Notes: generated by a model not told the origin, from the letters alone. 64,000 nucleotides of DNA from Chitiniphilus purpureus (GCF_025642115.1 NZ_CP106753.1:3123501-3187500), one strand, 5' to 3'; positions 34,188-47,039 are shown, counted from the stretch's first letter. Translations and numbers: made by a program.

Positions 34188-36077
34188 ATGGCTGCTTCTT
34201 CATTCAATTCCCGGCGCCGCACAGCCTTGCTGCTCGGCATGGCGGCACTGCTGGCCGCCGCAATCGCCGTGCTGTTCTGGCACGTGCAGCAACAACGCTC
34301 GGCGCAACTGGCCGCCACGCAGCAGACGCTGCCGCAAGTGGCAAGGGCAATGCGCGAGGATCCGGCTGCGTGGTTCGCCGCAGAGCGCGATTTCACCGCG
34401 CTGGCGCGGGACCTGGACGCGGACCGGGTCACGGCGATCGGGCTGGCACGCAACAGCGTGCTCGTCTCGACCCGTGGCGGACAACGTTATTTCGTGCTCG
34501 ACGGCCGCGCCACGCCGGTGGCGGACTGGCTGTTGGCGCGCTACCGCGACCGCGCGGCGCCATTCCAGGTGACCCTGCTCAATACCGTGTCCTACGACGG
34601 ACCGGGCGGCCATGAAACGGGCAATACGCTCGAGGCGGCCGGCCGCGCGCTCAACATCCTGGTGATGCTGGGCCTCGTCGGCGCACTGGTGTGGATGATG
34701 CGCGGCGGTGGCGGCGGCCGCCAATACGATCTCAATGTGAAAGTCGAAACCACCTTCGACGATGTGGTTGGCGCCAAGGAGGCCAAACATGCGTTGCAAG
34801 ACATCGCCGCCTTCCTCAAGGCGCCCGCCTCGTTCGCCGCGCTTGGCGCGCGCCCGTCGTCGGGCGTGCTGATGTCCGGCCCGCCGGGCACCGGCAAGAC
34901 CCTGCTGGCCCGCGCACTGGCCGGTGAGTGCGGCGTCTCGTTCATTTCCGCCTCGGGCAGCGACTTCACGTCCAAGTTCTACGGCGTGGGTCCGATGAAG
35001 GTGAAGGCGCTGTTCAAGGCCGCGCGCAAGCACGCGCCGTGCATTCTGTTCATCGACGAGATCGATGGCATCGGCAAGCGCACCACCAGCGGCAACGGTC
35101 CTGCCGAGAGCGAAGGCAACCGCATCATCAACCAGATCCTGGTGGAGATGGACGGTTTCAAGGCAGACGAGGGCGTGATCGTGGTCGGCGCCACCAATCT
35201 GGTGGACAACGTGGACGAGGCGCTGCTGCGCGAAGGACGCTTCGACCGCCGCGTGCACGTCAAGCTGCCGGACGTGATCGACCGCGAAGGCATCTTCCAG
35301 CTGTATACCGGGCGGGTGAAGGCCGAGTCCGGGATCGACTATGCGCTGCTGGCCCGGCTGACCACCGGCCTCGCGCCGGCGGCGCTGGCGTCCATCGTCA
35401 ATCAGGCGACGCTGCTGGCAGCCAAGCTGGGCCGCGAACAGGTGGGCCAGGCCGAGCTGACCGAAGCGATCGAAATCTCGCGCATGGGCGAGGTGAACGG
35501 TGCGGTACGCGCGCTGACCGCCGAGGAGCGCGAACGGGTGGCGGTGCACGAGGCCGGCCATGCGGTGATCGCCGAGCTGCTCGGCGTCGGCCGGGTGGAG
35601 AAGGTGACCATCCTGCCGCGCGGTGGCGCACTTGGGGTGACGCTGGTATCGCCGCCGGAAGACCGGCACCTGCACCGCAAGTCCGAACTGGAAAACCGGA
35701 TCGTGATGCTGCTCGGTGGGCGCTGCGCCGAACTGCTGACCTTCGGCGAAGCCTCGACCGGCGCCTCGCACGATCTGCAGGAAGCCTCACGCATCGCGTT
35801 GGCGATGGTGGCGCAGTACGGTTTCGGCAGCAAAGGCTCGCTGTTCAATCTCGCAGCGATCGACAACCCTGCGCTGGTGCAGCCGGAGATGGGCAACGCC
35901 ATCGAAGAAGCCAAGGATCTGCTGGCGCGGCTGGAACAGAAATGCATGGCCTGCCTGACCAGCCATGCGGGTGCGCTGCATCAGATCGTCGAAGCATTGC
36001 TGGATAAGGAAACGGTGCCGGGAGAGACCGTGGCACAGGCGGTGGCGAACGCCACGCCGGAATTGCGGGTGGCCTGA
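34188..36077 (+). CDS. Divergent FtsH-family AAA metalloprotease
   Basis: The 629-residue protein has the FtsH layout: TM1 (about 10-32), a periplasmic part of about 120 residues, TM2 (153-172), a Gly-rich linker, then the AAA module with Walker A GPPGTGKT (231-238), pore loop FYGVG (264-268), Walker B LFIDEID (287-293), second region of homology ALLREGRFDRR (345-355), and the protease zinc motif HEAGH (454-458) with Asp529 in GASHDL as third ligand. It differs from typical FtsH in the pore loop (FVGVG elsewhere), the tail and the general sequence, so I call it a paralogue. It degrades membrane or cytoplasmic proteins using ATP. GGAAGG precedes the ATG. It ends at a strong terminator. Confidence 0.9.
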   Translation: MAASSFNSRRRTALLLGMAALLAAAIAVLFWHVQQQRSAQLAATQQTLPQVARAMREDPAAWFAAERDFTALARDLDADRVTAIGLARNSVLVSTRGGQRYFVLDGRATPVADWLLARYRDRAAPFQVTLLNTVSYDGPGGHETGNTLEAAGRALNILVMLGLVGALVWMMRGGGGGRQYDLNVKVETTFDDVVGAKEAKHALQDIAAFLKAPASFAALGARPSSGVLMSGPPGTGKTLLARALAGECGVSFISASGSDFTSKFYGVGPMKVKALFKAARKHAPCILFIDEIDGIGKRTTSGNGPAESEGNRIINQILVEMDGFKADEGVIVVGATNLVDNVDEALLREGRFDRRVHVKLPDVIDREGIFQLYTGRVKAESGIDYALLARLTTGLAPAALASIVNQATLLAAKLGREQVGQAELTEAIEISRMGEVNGAVRALTAEERERVAVHEAGHAVIAELLGVGRVEKVTILPRGGALGVTLVSPPEDRHLHRKSELENRIVMLLGGRCAELLTFGEASTGASHDLQEASRIALAMVAQYGFGSKGSLFNLAAIDNPALVQPEMGNAIEEAKDLLARLEQKCMACLTSHAGALHQIVEALLDKETVPGETVAQAVANATPELRVA

Positions 36078-36156
36078 GGCGGCACATCATGCCGCGGCGA
36101 GCTGGGGAGCAACCGCCGCCACCAGCAGCTTGAGAACGCGCAGCATTGCGCGGTAT

Positions 36157-36183
36157 GACCGGCCCCGGGGCCGGTCTTTTTTT
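36157..36183 (+). terminator. Rho-independent terminator after the FtsH-like gene
   Basis: GACCGGCCCC and GGGGCCGGTC form a perfect 20-bp palindrome directly followed by seven T. It is 79 nt after the ftsH-like stop and points in the plus direction. Confidence 0.9.
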
Positions 36184-36250
36184 CGATGCATCGGATGCGG
36201 CACACAGCAATGACCCGGCGCGGCCCCAAAGCCGCTGGCTGTGCGTGCTT

Positions 36251-36568
36251 CTACCGGTGCTGCAGCACCCAGCGCGCCAGCTGTTCGGCCTCGGCCGGCG
36301 TCACCCTGGCACTGGGCGGCATGGGCACGCGGCCCCACGCACCGCTGCCACCGTTGCGGATCTTGCGTGCCAGCCGCGCCGGCGCGCCCGGATCACCCTG
36401 GTAGCGGGCGGCGATCTGCTTGAATGCGGGGCCGACCAGTGCGCGGTCGGCGGCGTGGCAGGCCATGCAGGCACGCCCGGCCGCAATCCGGGCAGGATCG
36501 GCGGCCGACGCCCCCGACACCGATAGGCCACAGGCCAGCAGGACACAGAGCATCAAAGGAACAGGCAT
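36251..36568 (-). CDS. Class I cytochrome c (c551/c552-like)
   Basis: The 105-residue precursor has a signal peptide (LMLCVLLACGLSVSGASA) and one haem site CMACH at about residues 34-38. The axial Met is in the RVPMPPSA segment near residue 83, as in cytochrome c551/c552. It is a periplasmic electron carrier. A GGAAG site lies upstream of ATG 36568. It is divergent from cysG with a 129-bp gap. Confidence 0.92.
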   Translation of the reverse strand: MPVPLMLCVLLACGLSVSGASAADPARIAAGRACMACHAADRALVGPAFKQIAARYQGDPGAPARLARKIRNGGSGAWGRVPMPPSARVTPAEAEQLARWVLQHR

Positions 36569-36605
36569 CGGGACGACTTCCGGAACAATGCAATCACGCA
36601 ATGCA

Positions 36606-36636
36606 GACTCCCATTTGGGTGGGGAGTCCTTACAAT
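36606..36636. promoter_or_regulatory. Inverted repeat and TACAAT in the cytochrome c / cysG gap
   Basis: GACTCCC (36606-36612) and GGGAGTC (36622-36628) form a perfect 7-bp inverted repeat; TACAAT follows at 36631, about 60 nt upstream of the cysG start. A regulator bound here could act on cysG or the divergent cytochrome gene. Confidence 0.4.
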
Positions 36637-36697
36637 ATGGGCATCGGGATTGTGGCCACCGTCGCCGCTTGTGCCCTTGACCTGCATCATGGAGTCC

Positions 36698-38092
36698 ATG
36701 GACTACTTTCCGCTGTTTCTCGATCTGCGCGCCCAGCCTTGCCTCATCGTCGGCGGCGGCGAAGTGGCCCTGCGCAAGGCGGGCCTGCTGCAGGCAGCCG
36801 GCGCGCAGCTGACGCTGGTCGCACCCGGGCTGGTCGAACCCCTCGCCGCCCGCGTCGCGACGGGCGAGTATGCACACCATGCCCGTACCTGGCGGCGCGG
36901 CGATGAAGCCGGCATGCGTCTCGTGATCGCCGCCACCGATGATGCGCAGACCAACGCCGCGGTGTATGCGGCGTGCGAAGCGGCCGGCATCCTGGTCAAC
37001 GCCGTGGACGATCCGGACCATTGCCGGTTCATCGTGCCGGCCATCATCGACCGCTCGCCGCTGGTGCTGGCCATCGGCACCGGCGGCAACGTGCCGGTAT
37101 TGGCACGGCTGTTGCGGTCACGGCTGGAGGCGTGGCTGCCGCACGGCTACGGCGCGCTGGCCAGGCTGGCCGGCAGTTGGCGCGAGCGGGTGAAGGCACG
37201 CCTGGGCGATCCACTGCAGCGCCGCCGCTTCTGGGAAGGCACGCTCGAAGGGCCGATTGCCGAACGGGCGCTGGCGGGTGACCTTGCCGGCGCCGAGCAC
37301 GCGCTGGAATCAACATTGATGGCCTACGACGGCGAGGCGGCGACACAGGGCGCCGTCTACCTTGTCGGCGCCGGCCCCGGCAACCCGGATCTCCTGACCT
37401 TCCGCGCACTGCGCCTGATGCAGCGCGCCGATGTGGTGCTGTACGACAATCTGGTCTCCGCGCCGATCCTTGAACTCGTCCGGCGCGACGCGCAGCGCAT
37501 CTACGTCGGCAAGAAGGCCAGCAATCACGCGCTGCCGCAGCAGGACATCAATCGTCTGCTGGTGCAGCTGGCCCGGCAGGGCAAGACCGTGCTGCGGCTC
37601 AAAGGCGGCGATCCCTTCATCTTTGGCCGGGGCGGCGAGGAAATCGAAGAGCTGGCGGCAGCCGGGATCCCGTTCGAGGTGGTCCCCGGCATCACCTCGG
37701 CCGCCGGCGCCTCGTGCTACGCAGGCATCCCGCTCACCCACCGCGATCACGCTCAGTCGGTGACTTTCGTCACCGGGCATCGGCGGGCGGATCAGATCGA
37801 ACTAGACTGGCCTCGTCTGACAAGCACAACTGAAACGGTGGTGATCTACATGGGAGTGGCCCAGGTGCCTCATATCTGCGAGCAGTTGATCGCGCATGGC
37901 CGTGCACCCGCGACCCCGGCGGCGGTGGTCGAGAAAGCAACCCTGCCGCAGCAGCGCACCCTGATCGGCACCCTGGCCACGCTGCCCGGGCAGATCGCCG
38001 CGGCCGGCATCAAGCCCCCCGCGCTGATCATCATCGGCAGCGTGGTCACGCTGGCAGAGCGGCTGGACTGGCGCAAGGACCGCGCAACGTGA
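36698..38092 (+). CDS. cysG: Siroheme synthase CysG
   Basis: CysG makes siroheme from uroporphyrinogen III for sulfite and nitrite reductases. The 464-residue protein is the fused form: the N-terminal dehydrogenase/ferrochelatase half (PCLIVGGGEVALRKAGLL, ATDDAQTN) and the C-terminal SAM-dependent uroporphyrinogen III methyltransferase (VYLVGAGPGNPDLLTFRAL, RLKGGDPFIFGRGGEE, VVPGITSAAGA). The family start MDYFPLF favours ATG 36698, although its GGAG is only 3 nt away; ATG 36689 is the alternative. Its stop overlaps the GGDEF gene start. Confidence 0.95.
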   Translation: MDYFPLFLDLRAQPCLIVGGGEVALRKAGLLQAAGAQLTLVAPGLVEPLAARVATGEYAHHARTWRRGDEAGMRLVIAATDDAQTNAAVYAACEAAGILVNAVDDPDHCRFIVPAIIDRSPLVLAIGTGGNVPVLARLLRSRLEAWLPHGYGALARLAGSWRERVKARLGDPLQRRRFWEGTLEGPIAERALAGDLAGAEHALESTLMAYDGEAATQGAVYLVGAGPGNPDLLTFRALRLMQRADVVLYDNLVSAPILELVRRDAQRIYVGKKASNHALPQQDINRLLVQLARQGKTVLRLKGGDPFIFGRGGEEIEELAAAGIPFEVVPGITSAAGASCYAGIPLTHRDHAQSVTFVTGHRRADQIELDWPRLTSTTETVVIYMGVAQVPHICEQLIAHGRAPATPAAVVEKATLPQQRTLIGTLATLPGQIAAAGIKPPALIIIGSVVTLAERLDWRKDRAT

Positions 38093-39456
38093 CACCGCAC
38101 ACCCGCCCCCGCTACGCCCCCGACCCCGACAGCATCCCCGCTTCGCCCGGGCCGCGCAGGATGCGTTTTGCCCGGTTCGGCCGCATCAGCGCCGTGGTCA
38201 TGCTGGTGCTCTCGGTGGTGCTGTTGCTCTGGCAGCATTTCGGGATGAACCGGACCATCCGGATCGATGCGCACAGCCCCTATCGGGTGCAGATATCGGA
38301 CGACCGGGTCAACGGCGGCGCCTCGGTGGCACGGCTGGTGCGCAAGGACGGCTTCCTGCTGCTGTATTGCCGGATCGCGACGAGCTACGACTGGCCGTTC
38401 TGCGAAATGTCGATCCGGTTGGCGCCTGCCGAATCCGGCATCGACCTGTCACGCTTCGATACGGTGACCCTGGCGCTGGACTACGACGCCCCCGGCTCGC
38501 GCCAACTGCGCTTTTTCGTGCGCAACTTCGATCCGGCCTACGGCAAGGCCAAGCAGGAAGGCTCGTGGAAGGCCAACGAGATCAGCTTCGTACCGGCACT
38601 CGACGGCGCGGAAAAGACCATTCCGCTCAGCAGTTTCAATGTGTCGGCGTGGTGGCTGGCCGAGTACCGCATCCCGGTCGAGCATGCCGGGCCGGACATG
38701 CATCGCGTGCCGCAGATCCAGCTTTCGACCTCGGGATTGAAGGAAGCGGGCGAGCATGTGCTGCGGGTCCGCTACATCGCCTTCCATGGCAAATGGATCA
38801 GTCGCGAGCAGATGGCGTTGCTGCTGGTGGCGTTGTGGGTGGGCGGCGCGCTGCTGGCGCTGCTGCTGGATCTGCACCATCTGCGCCAGCGTCTGCGCCG
38901 CAGCCGCCGCCGCGAGGACGAGCTGCGCTCGCTGACCAAGGCGTTGCAGCTGGAGAACAAGGTGATCGGCGAGATGGCGCGGCGCGATCCGCTCACCGGC
39001 GTGCGCAACCGTGCCGGCATCCGCGACGAGCTGTTGCGCGAGGCGGAGCTGGCCCAGCAGGACAGCCGGCCGCTGGCGGTGCTGTTCGTCGATCTCGACC
39101 ATTTCAAGCAGATCAACGACAAGCACGGCCACGACACCGGCGACATCGTGCTCAAGCAGTTCACCCGCGAGGTCGACGCCCTGATCCGCCAGGGCGACTA
39201 TCTGGTGCGCTGGGGCGGCGAGGAATTCGTCATCATCTGTCCGGGCACGCCGCTCGACGCCGCAGCGCAGATGGCGGAGAAGATCCGGACCAAGCTCGCC
39301 GAGCTGTCCTGGCACGATGGGCTGGTGGTCACCTGCAGTTTCGGCGTGACAGTGCTTGGCAACGAATCCATCGCCGAATGCCTGCGCCGTGCCGACGCCG
39401 CGCTGTACGACGCCAAGCGCAACGGCCGCAACCGGGTGGAGGTGCGCACCCCCTAG
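38089..39456 (+). CDS. Membrane diguanylate cyclase (GGDEF)
   Basis: The 455-residue protein has one N-terminal transmembrane segment (about residues 33-48), a periplasmic domain of about 190 residues, a second segment (about 243-262), a short coiled coil and a C-terminal GGDEF domain with RRDPLTGVRNR, VDLDHFKQINDKHGHD and the active-site WGGEEF. It should make cyclic di-GMP from GTP in response to a periplasmic signal. No I-site RxxD is evident five residues before GGEEF. The GTG start overlaps the cysG stop by GTGA. Confidence 0.9.
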   Translation: MTPHTRPRYAPDPDSIPASPGPRRMRFARFGRISAVVMLVLSVVLLLWQHFGMNRTIRIDAHSPYRVQISDDRVNGGASVARLVRKDGFLLLYCRIATSYDWPFCEMSIRLAPAESGIDLSRFDTVTLALDYDAPGSRQLRFFVRNFDPAYGKAKQEGSWKANEISFVPALDGAEKTIPLSSFNVSAWWLAEYRIPVEHAGPDMHRVPQIQLSTSGLKEAGEHVLRVRYIAFHGKWISREQMALLLVALWVGGALLALLLDLHHLRQRLRRSRRREDELRSLTKALQLENKVIGEMARRDPLTGVRNRAGIRDELLREAELAQQDSRPLAVLFVDLDHFKQINDKHGHDTGDIVLKQFTREVDALIRQGDYLVRWGGEEFVIICPGTPLDAAAQMAEKIRTKLAELSWHDGLVVTCSFGVTVLGNESIAECLRRADAALYDAKRNGRNRVEVRTP

Positions 39457-39573
39457 CGCATCCCGCGCTGCGCGACCGGGTCAAGGAAGCCGAGGCGATG
39501 GGCACTCACCGGCCTGATTGCCGACCTGGCCGATGACCGCGACCGCTGGACCTGCCGCCGCTGCGGCAACCCG

Positions 39574-39601
39574 CTTGAAAACCCTGTGCCGGTGCCCAAC
39601 T
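39574..39601 (+). promoter_or_regulatory. Sigma-32-like heat-shock promoter of clpB
   Basis: CTTGAAA (39574-39580) is an exact match to the -35 consensus of RpoH promoters. After 14 nt comes CCCAACT (39595-39601), a partial match to the -10 CCCCATnT. It is about 40 nt upstream of the clpB start, in the right place for heat-shock control. Confidence 0.6.
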
Positions 39602-39639
39602 ACAGTGCAAAGACACTGTTTTGCGGAGGGTTTTCAGCC

Positions 39640-42219
<2,580 letters not shown>

Positions 42220-42258
42220 ACCGCTGCGCCGCCTTCTTGGCGGCGCATGTAGTGGCGC

Positions 42259-43908
42259 TCAGGCCGGCTGCAACAGATACTGGGATGCCGCCAGCAGCTG
42301 GCGGGTATAGGGTTGCTGCGGCGCGCCGAATACCGCTTCGAGCGGTCCGCACTCCACCACCGCGCCGTTCTGCAGCACCATCACCCGGTGTGCCAGAGCA
42401 CGCACCACCGCCAGATCGTGCGTGATCAGCACGTACGACAGGCCGTGGCGCGATTGCAGTTGGGCCAGCAGCTTGAGCACCTGCAGGCCGATATGAGCAT
42501 CCAGCGCCGAGGTCGGCTCATCCAGGATCAGCACTTCGGGCGCCAGCACCAGCACGCGGGCAATGGCGATGCGTTGGCGCTGGCCGCCGGAGAACGCATG
42601 CGGATAACGCGCCAGCGTCTCGGGCGGCAGCCCCACCTCCTGCAGGGCCTCGACCGCCGCGTCGCGCCGGGCCTGCGCCGAGAGTTCCGGGCGGTGGATC
42701 AGCAACCCTTCCTCGACGATCTCGCCCACGGTCATCCGGGGCGAAAGCGAGGCGAACGGATCCTGCAGCACCAGCTGGATGCGCTGGCGTGCCGCCCGCA
42801 GCCGGGCACCGTGCAAGCGGTCCAGCCGCACTTCGCCGGTCTGTGCCGACCCCAGCGTGACCTCGCCCTGTGCCTCGCGCAGCAGCCGCAGCGCAGCCAT
42901 CGCCAACGTGGTCTTGCCGGAGCCGGATTCGCCGACCACGCCCAGGGTTTCGCCGCGTGCCAGCGAGAAATCGATGCCTGCCAGCGCCGGCAGCGTGCGC
43001 GCCTTGCGCCATACGCCGCCCGGTTCGCGGTAGCAGCAGCTGACGCCGCGGGCGGTCAGCGCGGCCGGGGCCGCTTCGGCAAGCGGTGGCGCCAACCGCG
43101 CCTCGCGCACCGCCAGCAAGGCCCGTGTGGCGGCATGCGCCGGTGCCGCAAAGACTTCGGCGGTGGCGCCCTGCTCCACTACCCGTCCTTCATGCATCAC
43201 CGCCACCTGGTCGGCAAAACCGCGCACCAATCCCAGGTCATGCGAGATCAGCAGCAGCCCCATGCCGTCGCTGCTGGCGATTTCCTTGAGCAGGCCGAGG
43301 ATCTGCAGCCGCAGGTGGGCATCGAGCGCGGTGGTGGGTTCGTCGGCGATCAGGACACGGGGCGAGCAGGCCAGCGCCATCGCGATCAGCGCACGCTGGC
43401 GCTGTCCGCCGGAAAGCTGGTGCGGATAGGCGGTGGCGCAGCGTTCAGCGACGCCATGCAGGTGGACGCGGTGCAGCAGCGCCGTCACCGCCGCCTGCAG
43501 CGCCTTGCCGCCAAGGCCGCGGTGCAGGGCCAGCGTCTCGCCGATCTGGCGCCCCACCGGGTGCAGCGGGTTGAGCGCCGACAACGGCTCCTGGAACACC
43601 ATGCCCACGCCCTCGCCGCGCACCCGGCGCAATACCGGCTGGCTGGCACCGATCAATTCGCGGCCGGCAAAGCGCACGCTGCCGGCGCACTTCGCCTCCG
43701 GATCAAGCTGCAGGATGGCACGCGCGGTCACGCTCTTGCCCGAACCGGAGGCGCCGACCAGCGCCAGCGTCTGTCCCGGGTGCAGCGTGAAGGCCACCTC
43801 GTCGATCGCCGGTTGCGGCTGCCCGGGGTAGACAACGCGCAACCCGGCCACTTCAAGCAGCGGCTCGGTCTGCGCAGCGGAATGGGCAATTGGGGCTGGG
43901 TCGGGCAT
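42259..43908 (-). CDS. ABC transporter, fused double ATP-binding protein (YejF/GsiA-type)
   Basis: The 549-residue protein contains two complete ABC modules of the oligopeptide/dipeptide type. Module 1 has Walker A GASGSGKS, signature LSGGQRQR and Walker B VLIADEP; module 2 has GESGSGKT, FSGGQRQR and VLILDEP. This is the fused DppD/DppF architecture seen in YejF and GsiA. No permease or binding protein gene is next to it. The start is ATG 43908 or, less likely, 43917; neither has a clear ribosome binding site. Confidence 0.92.
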   Translation of the reverse strand: MPDPAPIAHSAAQTEPLLEVAGLRVVYPGQPQPAIDEVAFTLHPGQTLALVGASGSGKSVTARAILQLDPEAKCAGSVRFAGRELIGASQPVLRRVRGEGVGMVFQEPLSALNPLHPVGRQIGETLALHRGLGGKALQAAVTALLHRVHLHGVAERCATAYPHQLSGGQRQRALIAMALACSPRVLIADEPTTALDAHLRLQILGLLKEIASSDGMGLLLISHDLGLVRGFADQVAVMHEGRVVEQGATAEVFAAPAHAATRALLAVREARLAPPLAEAAPAALTARGVSCCYREPGGVWRKARTLPALAGIDFSLARGETLGVVGESGSGKTTLAMAALRLLREAQGEVTLGSAQTGEVRLDRLHGARLRAARQRIQLVLQDPFASLSPRMTVGEIVEEGLLIHRPELSAQARRDAAVEALQEVGLPPETLARYPHAFSGGQRQRIAIARVLVLAPEVLILDEPTSALDAHIGLQVLKLLAQLQSRHGLSYVLITHDLAVVRALAHRVMVLQNGAVVECGPLEAVFGAPQQPYTRQLLAASQYLLQPA

Positions 43909-44085
43909 GGCAACCATCTTAACCGCTTTTGAGCACGCCCTTCCGTACCGTCCATTACCACCAGGACAGCGTTTGTGGCCCGCTTTGCACCTGTCGTCGG
44001 ATGCCGGTGGCGGCAGGCTCACCGCCGCGCGGCAGGCAGAAAGCGGGCTGAAGGAAAGCGGCATCGCCGCTGGCGCGGCGATGGA

Positions 44086-45078
44086 TCAGAGCGGCTGAAG
44101 ATCGAGCTTGCCGAACAGGCGCTGGTCGCCTTCGACCTCCGGGTTGCCGGTGGTCAGCAGCTTGTCGCCGTAGAAGATCGAGTTGGCCCCGGCCATGAAG
44201 CACAACGCCTGCATCGCTTCGGGCATGTCGCGCCGGCCGGCGGACAGCCGCACGAACGAAGCCGGCAGCGCGATGCGTGCAACGGCGATGGTGCGGACGA
44301 ACTCGGTCCAGTCCAGCGGTTCGGCATCAGCCAGTGGCGTGCCCGGCACCGGCACCAGGTTGTTGATCGGCACCGATTCGGGCTGCGGGTCCAGGTTGGC
44401 CAGCTGCGCGATCAGCGCGGCACGCTGCTCGCGCGTCTCGCCCATGCCGACGATGCCGCCAGTGCAGACGTGCAGCCCGGCGGCGCGCACCTTGCCCAAG
44501 GTATCGAGCCGGTCGTCATAGTGGCGGGTCGAGACGATGTCGGCATATTTGTCCGGTGCAGTATCGAGGTTGTGGTTGTAATAATCGAGCCCCGCCTCCT
44601 TGAGCTGCTCGGCCATGCCGTCCTTGAGCAGCCCGAAGGTGCCACAGGTTTCGAGCCCGAGTGCCTTGACCCCGGCGATCATCTGCTTGAGTTCATCCAG
44701 ATCGCGCTGCTTGGGCCCGCGCCAGGCGCCCCCCATGCAGAAGCGGCTGGCGCCATTGGCCTTGGCCTGGCGCGCCGCGTCCAACACCTCGTCCACCGGC
44801 AGCAACGACTGGCTTTCCACGCCGGTATCGTAGCGCGCCGCCTGCGGGCAATAGCCGCAATCCTCGCTGCAGCCGCCGGTCTTGACCGACAGCAGCGTCG
44901 AAAGCTGTACCCGGTTGGGGTCGAAATGGGCGCGGTGCACCTGCTGCGCCTGGAACAGCAGATCATTGAACGGCAGGGCGAACAGCGCGGCGATGTCCTG
45001 TTTGGACCAATTGGCGCGTTCGGCATGGGGCGTGGCACGTTTCAGCTGGATGGTCTGCTGCGATTGCGGGGCATTCAT
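44086..45078 (-). CDS. bioB: Biotin synthase BioB
   Basis: BioB inserts sulfur into dethiobiotin to form biotin. The 330-residue radical SAM protein has the 4Fe-4S motif [12 protein letters not shown] (CxxxCxxC), with YNHNLDT and RLSAGRRDM further on. ATG 45078 fits the family. It is divergent from comF with a 75-bp gap; no clear BirA site was seen. Other biotin genes are not in the window. Confidence 0.96.
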   Translation of the reverse strand: MNAPQSQQTIQLKRATPHAERANWSKQDIAALFALPFNDLLFQAQQVHRAHFDPNRVQLSTLLSVKTGGCSEDCGYCPQAARYDTGVESQSLLPVDEVLDAARQAKANGASRFCMGGAWRGPKQRDLDELKQMIAGVKALGLETCGTFGLLKDGMAEQLKEAGLDYYNHNLDTAPDKYADIVSTRHYDDRLDTLGKVRAAGLHVCTGGIVGMGETREQRAALIAQLANLDPQPESVPINNLVPVPGTPLADAEPLDWTEFVRTIAVARIALPASFVRLSAGRRDMPEAMQALCFMAGANSIFYGDKLLTTGNPEVEGDQRLFGKLDLQPL

Positions 45079-45153
45079 GCACGACACCTTCGGGCGGTCT
45101 AGAAAGATGCAGCGATTGTCGGCAAGCGGCCGGCGCATTGTCAAATTACACCC

Positions 45154-45858
45154 ATGTCCATTCTGAACAATGCCGTAGTGCGCACCCTGCTCGGCCAGCT
45201 GGCCCGGCTTGCGCCGCCGGCCGCTTGCCTGCTGTGCGGCAGTCCATGCCGCACCGGGCTTTGCCCGCCCTGCCAGACCGAGCTGCCGCTGCTGCCCCCG
45301 ACACGCTGCACGGTCTGCGCCATACCCATCGGTCACGGGGGGTGCTGCGGGCGTTGCCTGGCCCGCCCGCCCGCGTTCGCCGCGACCCATGCCCGTTATG
45401 CCTACGCCGGCTGGCTTGCCAGTGCGATCCAGGCCGGCAAGTTCGGCAACCAATGGCATCTGTTTGCGCTGCTGGGCCGTGAGCTCGCCGTCCAGCTGCC
45501 CGTCCCGGCGGTCGACGGCCTGGTACCGGTGCCACTCTCGGGCACACGCCTGCGCGAACGCGGTTTCAACCAGGCGCAGGAGCTGGCCGGCGCGCTTGGC
45601 CGCCATTGGCATCTGCCGGTGCATCACGGCGCCCTGCTGCGTCGGCACGACCGCGGCCATCAGACACGGCTGGGTCGTGCGGCGCGGCGGCGCAACGTGC
45701 GCGGCGCGTTCCAGGCGCCGGCACCGTTGGCCGGCCTGACGCTGCTGCTGGTCGACGATGTGATGACGAGCGGGGCCACACTCGACGCCGCGGCACGGGC
45801 GCTGCTCGTCGCCGGCGCGGCCCGGGTGGAATGCTGCGTACTGGCCCGCACGCTGTAG
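45154..45858 (+). CDS. ComF/GntX-family phosphoribosyltransferase-like protein
   Basis: The 234-residue protein has an N-terminal Cys-rich zinc-ribbon-like part ([23 protein letters not shown]) and a phosphoribosyltransferase-like C-terminal half with the PRPP loop [14 protein letters not shown]. GntX (Gammaproteobacteria) and ComFC (competence) belong to this family. Its partner in DNA uptake or nucleotide salvage is not proven. It starts 75 bp from the bioB start, the usual neighbour. Confidence 0.9.
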   Translation: MSILNNAVVRTLLGQLARLAPPAACLLCGSPCRTGLCPPCQTELPLLPPTRCTVCAIPIGHGGCCGRCLARPPAFAATHARYAYAGWLASAIQAGKFGNQWHLFALLGRELAVQLPVPAVDGLVPVPLSGTRLRERGFNQAQELAGALGRHWHLPVHHGALLRRHDRGHQTRLGRAARRRNVRGAFQAPAPLAGLTLLLVDDVMTSGATLDAAARALLVAGAARVECCVLARTL

Positions 45859-45947
45859 CAGCCGATCCGATGTCCTTGCACAGCGGCTGCAAAGCCGGAA
45901 CATCCTGCCCCCATCCGTCCGCCACCTGCCGGTCGGCGCCCCGGAAC

Positions 45948-46922
45948 TCATCCCTCCGATGCCGCGCCCGCGAGGTAGCCGGCCAGCCGCTCGCTGGCGC
46001 GCTGCAGCCGCTCCTGCAATGCCGGGGGCGCCAGCACCTCGAACGCCACGTCCAGCGCCATCAGCCAGTACACCAGCCTGTCGAGCGCATGGGCACCCGT
46101 CTGCAGCAGGCAGCGTTCGTCGTCGACCGCTTCGAGCAGGCCGGCCGATGACGGGATGCGGCACGCCATCTGCGCGAGCGGTGCATGCAGGATCACCCGG
46201 GCCTGTTCGGAGTAAGGCGCCACGGCCAGCGACCGCGAGACGAACGCGGCCAGATCGCCTTGCCCAGGCGGGCTGCGCGGCGCGAAATGCTGGCCCGGGG
46301 TGGCCGGGCCGCTGATGCGGTCGATCCGGAAGGTGCGCCAGTCATCGCGTTCCGGGTCCCAGGCCACCAGATACCAGCGGTGATCGGTATGCACCACACC
46401 CTGTGGCTCCACGGTGCGCTGGCTGCTCCGGCCACGACTGTCGGCATAGGCGAAACGCAGCTGCAGCTGGTCGCGGCAGGCGGCGGCCACGGTCGCAAGC
46501 AGATTGGCCTCGACGGTGGGGCCGATGGACTCCAGCGGCAGGATGGCCGAACGCAAGGCATCGGTACGGCGGCGCAGCGGCGCCGGCATCACATGTTCGA
46601 GCTTGACCAGGGCACGCAGCGCCGACTCCGCGATCCCCTCCACCGTGCCCGTCGTGGCCGTATGCAGCGCGATGGCAACCGCCAGCGCCTCTTCGTCGTC
46701 CAGCAACAGCGGCGGGAGCGCCTGGCCGGGCCGGAAGGCATAGCCGCCGGCCACGCCGCTGCTTGCCTGGATGGGATAACCCAACTGCCGCAGCCGATCG
46801 ATATCGCGACGCAGCGTGCGGGGGTGCACCTGCAAGCGCTCGGCAAGCTCCGCGCCGGCCCAATGGCGGCGGGTCTGCAGCAATGACAACAGGCGTAGCA
46901 GGCGGGTGGAAGCTTGGAGCAT
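45948..46922 (-). CDS. YafY-type transcriptional regulator (HTH + WYL domain)
   Basis: The 324-residue protein has an N-terminal DeoR-like HTH ([19 protein letters not shown]) and a WYL domain with [16 protein letters not shown] and a C-terminal WCX-like extension. WYL regulators sense ligands or DNA-damage signals and often control adjacent genes. ATG 46922 is chosen because the helix-turn-helix follows directly. It is divergent from the glutathione transferase gene; the palindrome at 46941-46955 lies just in front of its start and is a likely binding site. Confidence 0.88.
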   Translation of the reverse strand: MLQASTRLLRLLSLLQTRRHWAGAELAERLQVHPRTLRRDIDRLRQLGYPIQASSGVAGGYAFRPGQALPPLLLDDEEALAVAIALHTATTGTVEGIAESALRALVKLEHVMPAPLRRRTDALRSAILPLESIGPTVEANLLATVAAACRDQLQLRFAYADSRGRSSQRTVEPQGVVHTDHRWYLVAWDPERDDWRTFRIDRISGPATPGQHFAPRSPPGQGDLAAFVSRSLAVAPYSEQARVILHAPLAQMACRIPSSAGLLEAVDDERCLLQTGAHALDRLVYWLMALDVAFEVLAPPALQERLQRASERLAGYLAGAASEG

Positions 46923-46940
46923 GGCGGGCTTGTCGATCGA

Positions 46941-46955
46941 GGACAGAATCTGTCC
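46941..46955. promoter_or_regulatory. Candidate operator of the WYL regulator
   Basis: GGACAG-AAT-CTGTCC is a perfect 6-bp inverted repeat 18 nt upstream of the regulator's start and 85 nt from the divergent GST gene. It suits autoregulation and control of GST. Confidence 0.5.
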
Positions 46956-47039
46956 GCAAGGCAGTGTACAGTGGGTCCATTGCCGATGCCATGCCAGGCC
47001 CCGGTCTTGATTCCCACCCCATGCAAAAGGAGCATCCCC

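Noticed and set aside
39457..39639. Cys-containing upward extension of the clpB frame ([12 protein letters not shown])
   Set aside because: It looks like a zinc ribbon by chance, but the heat-shock promoter and the GGAGGG before ATG 39640 show that ClpB starts later.
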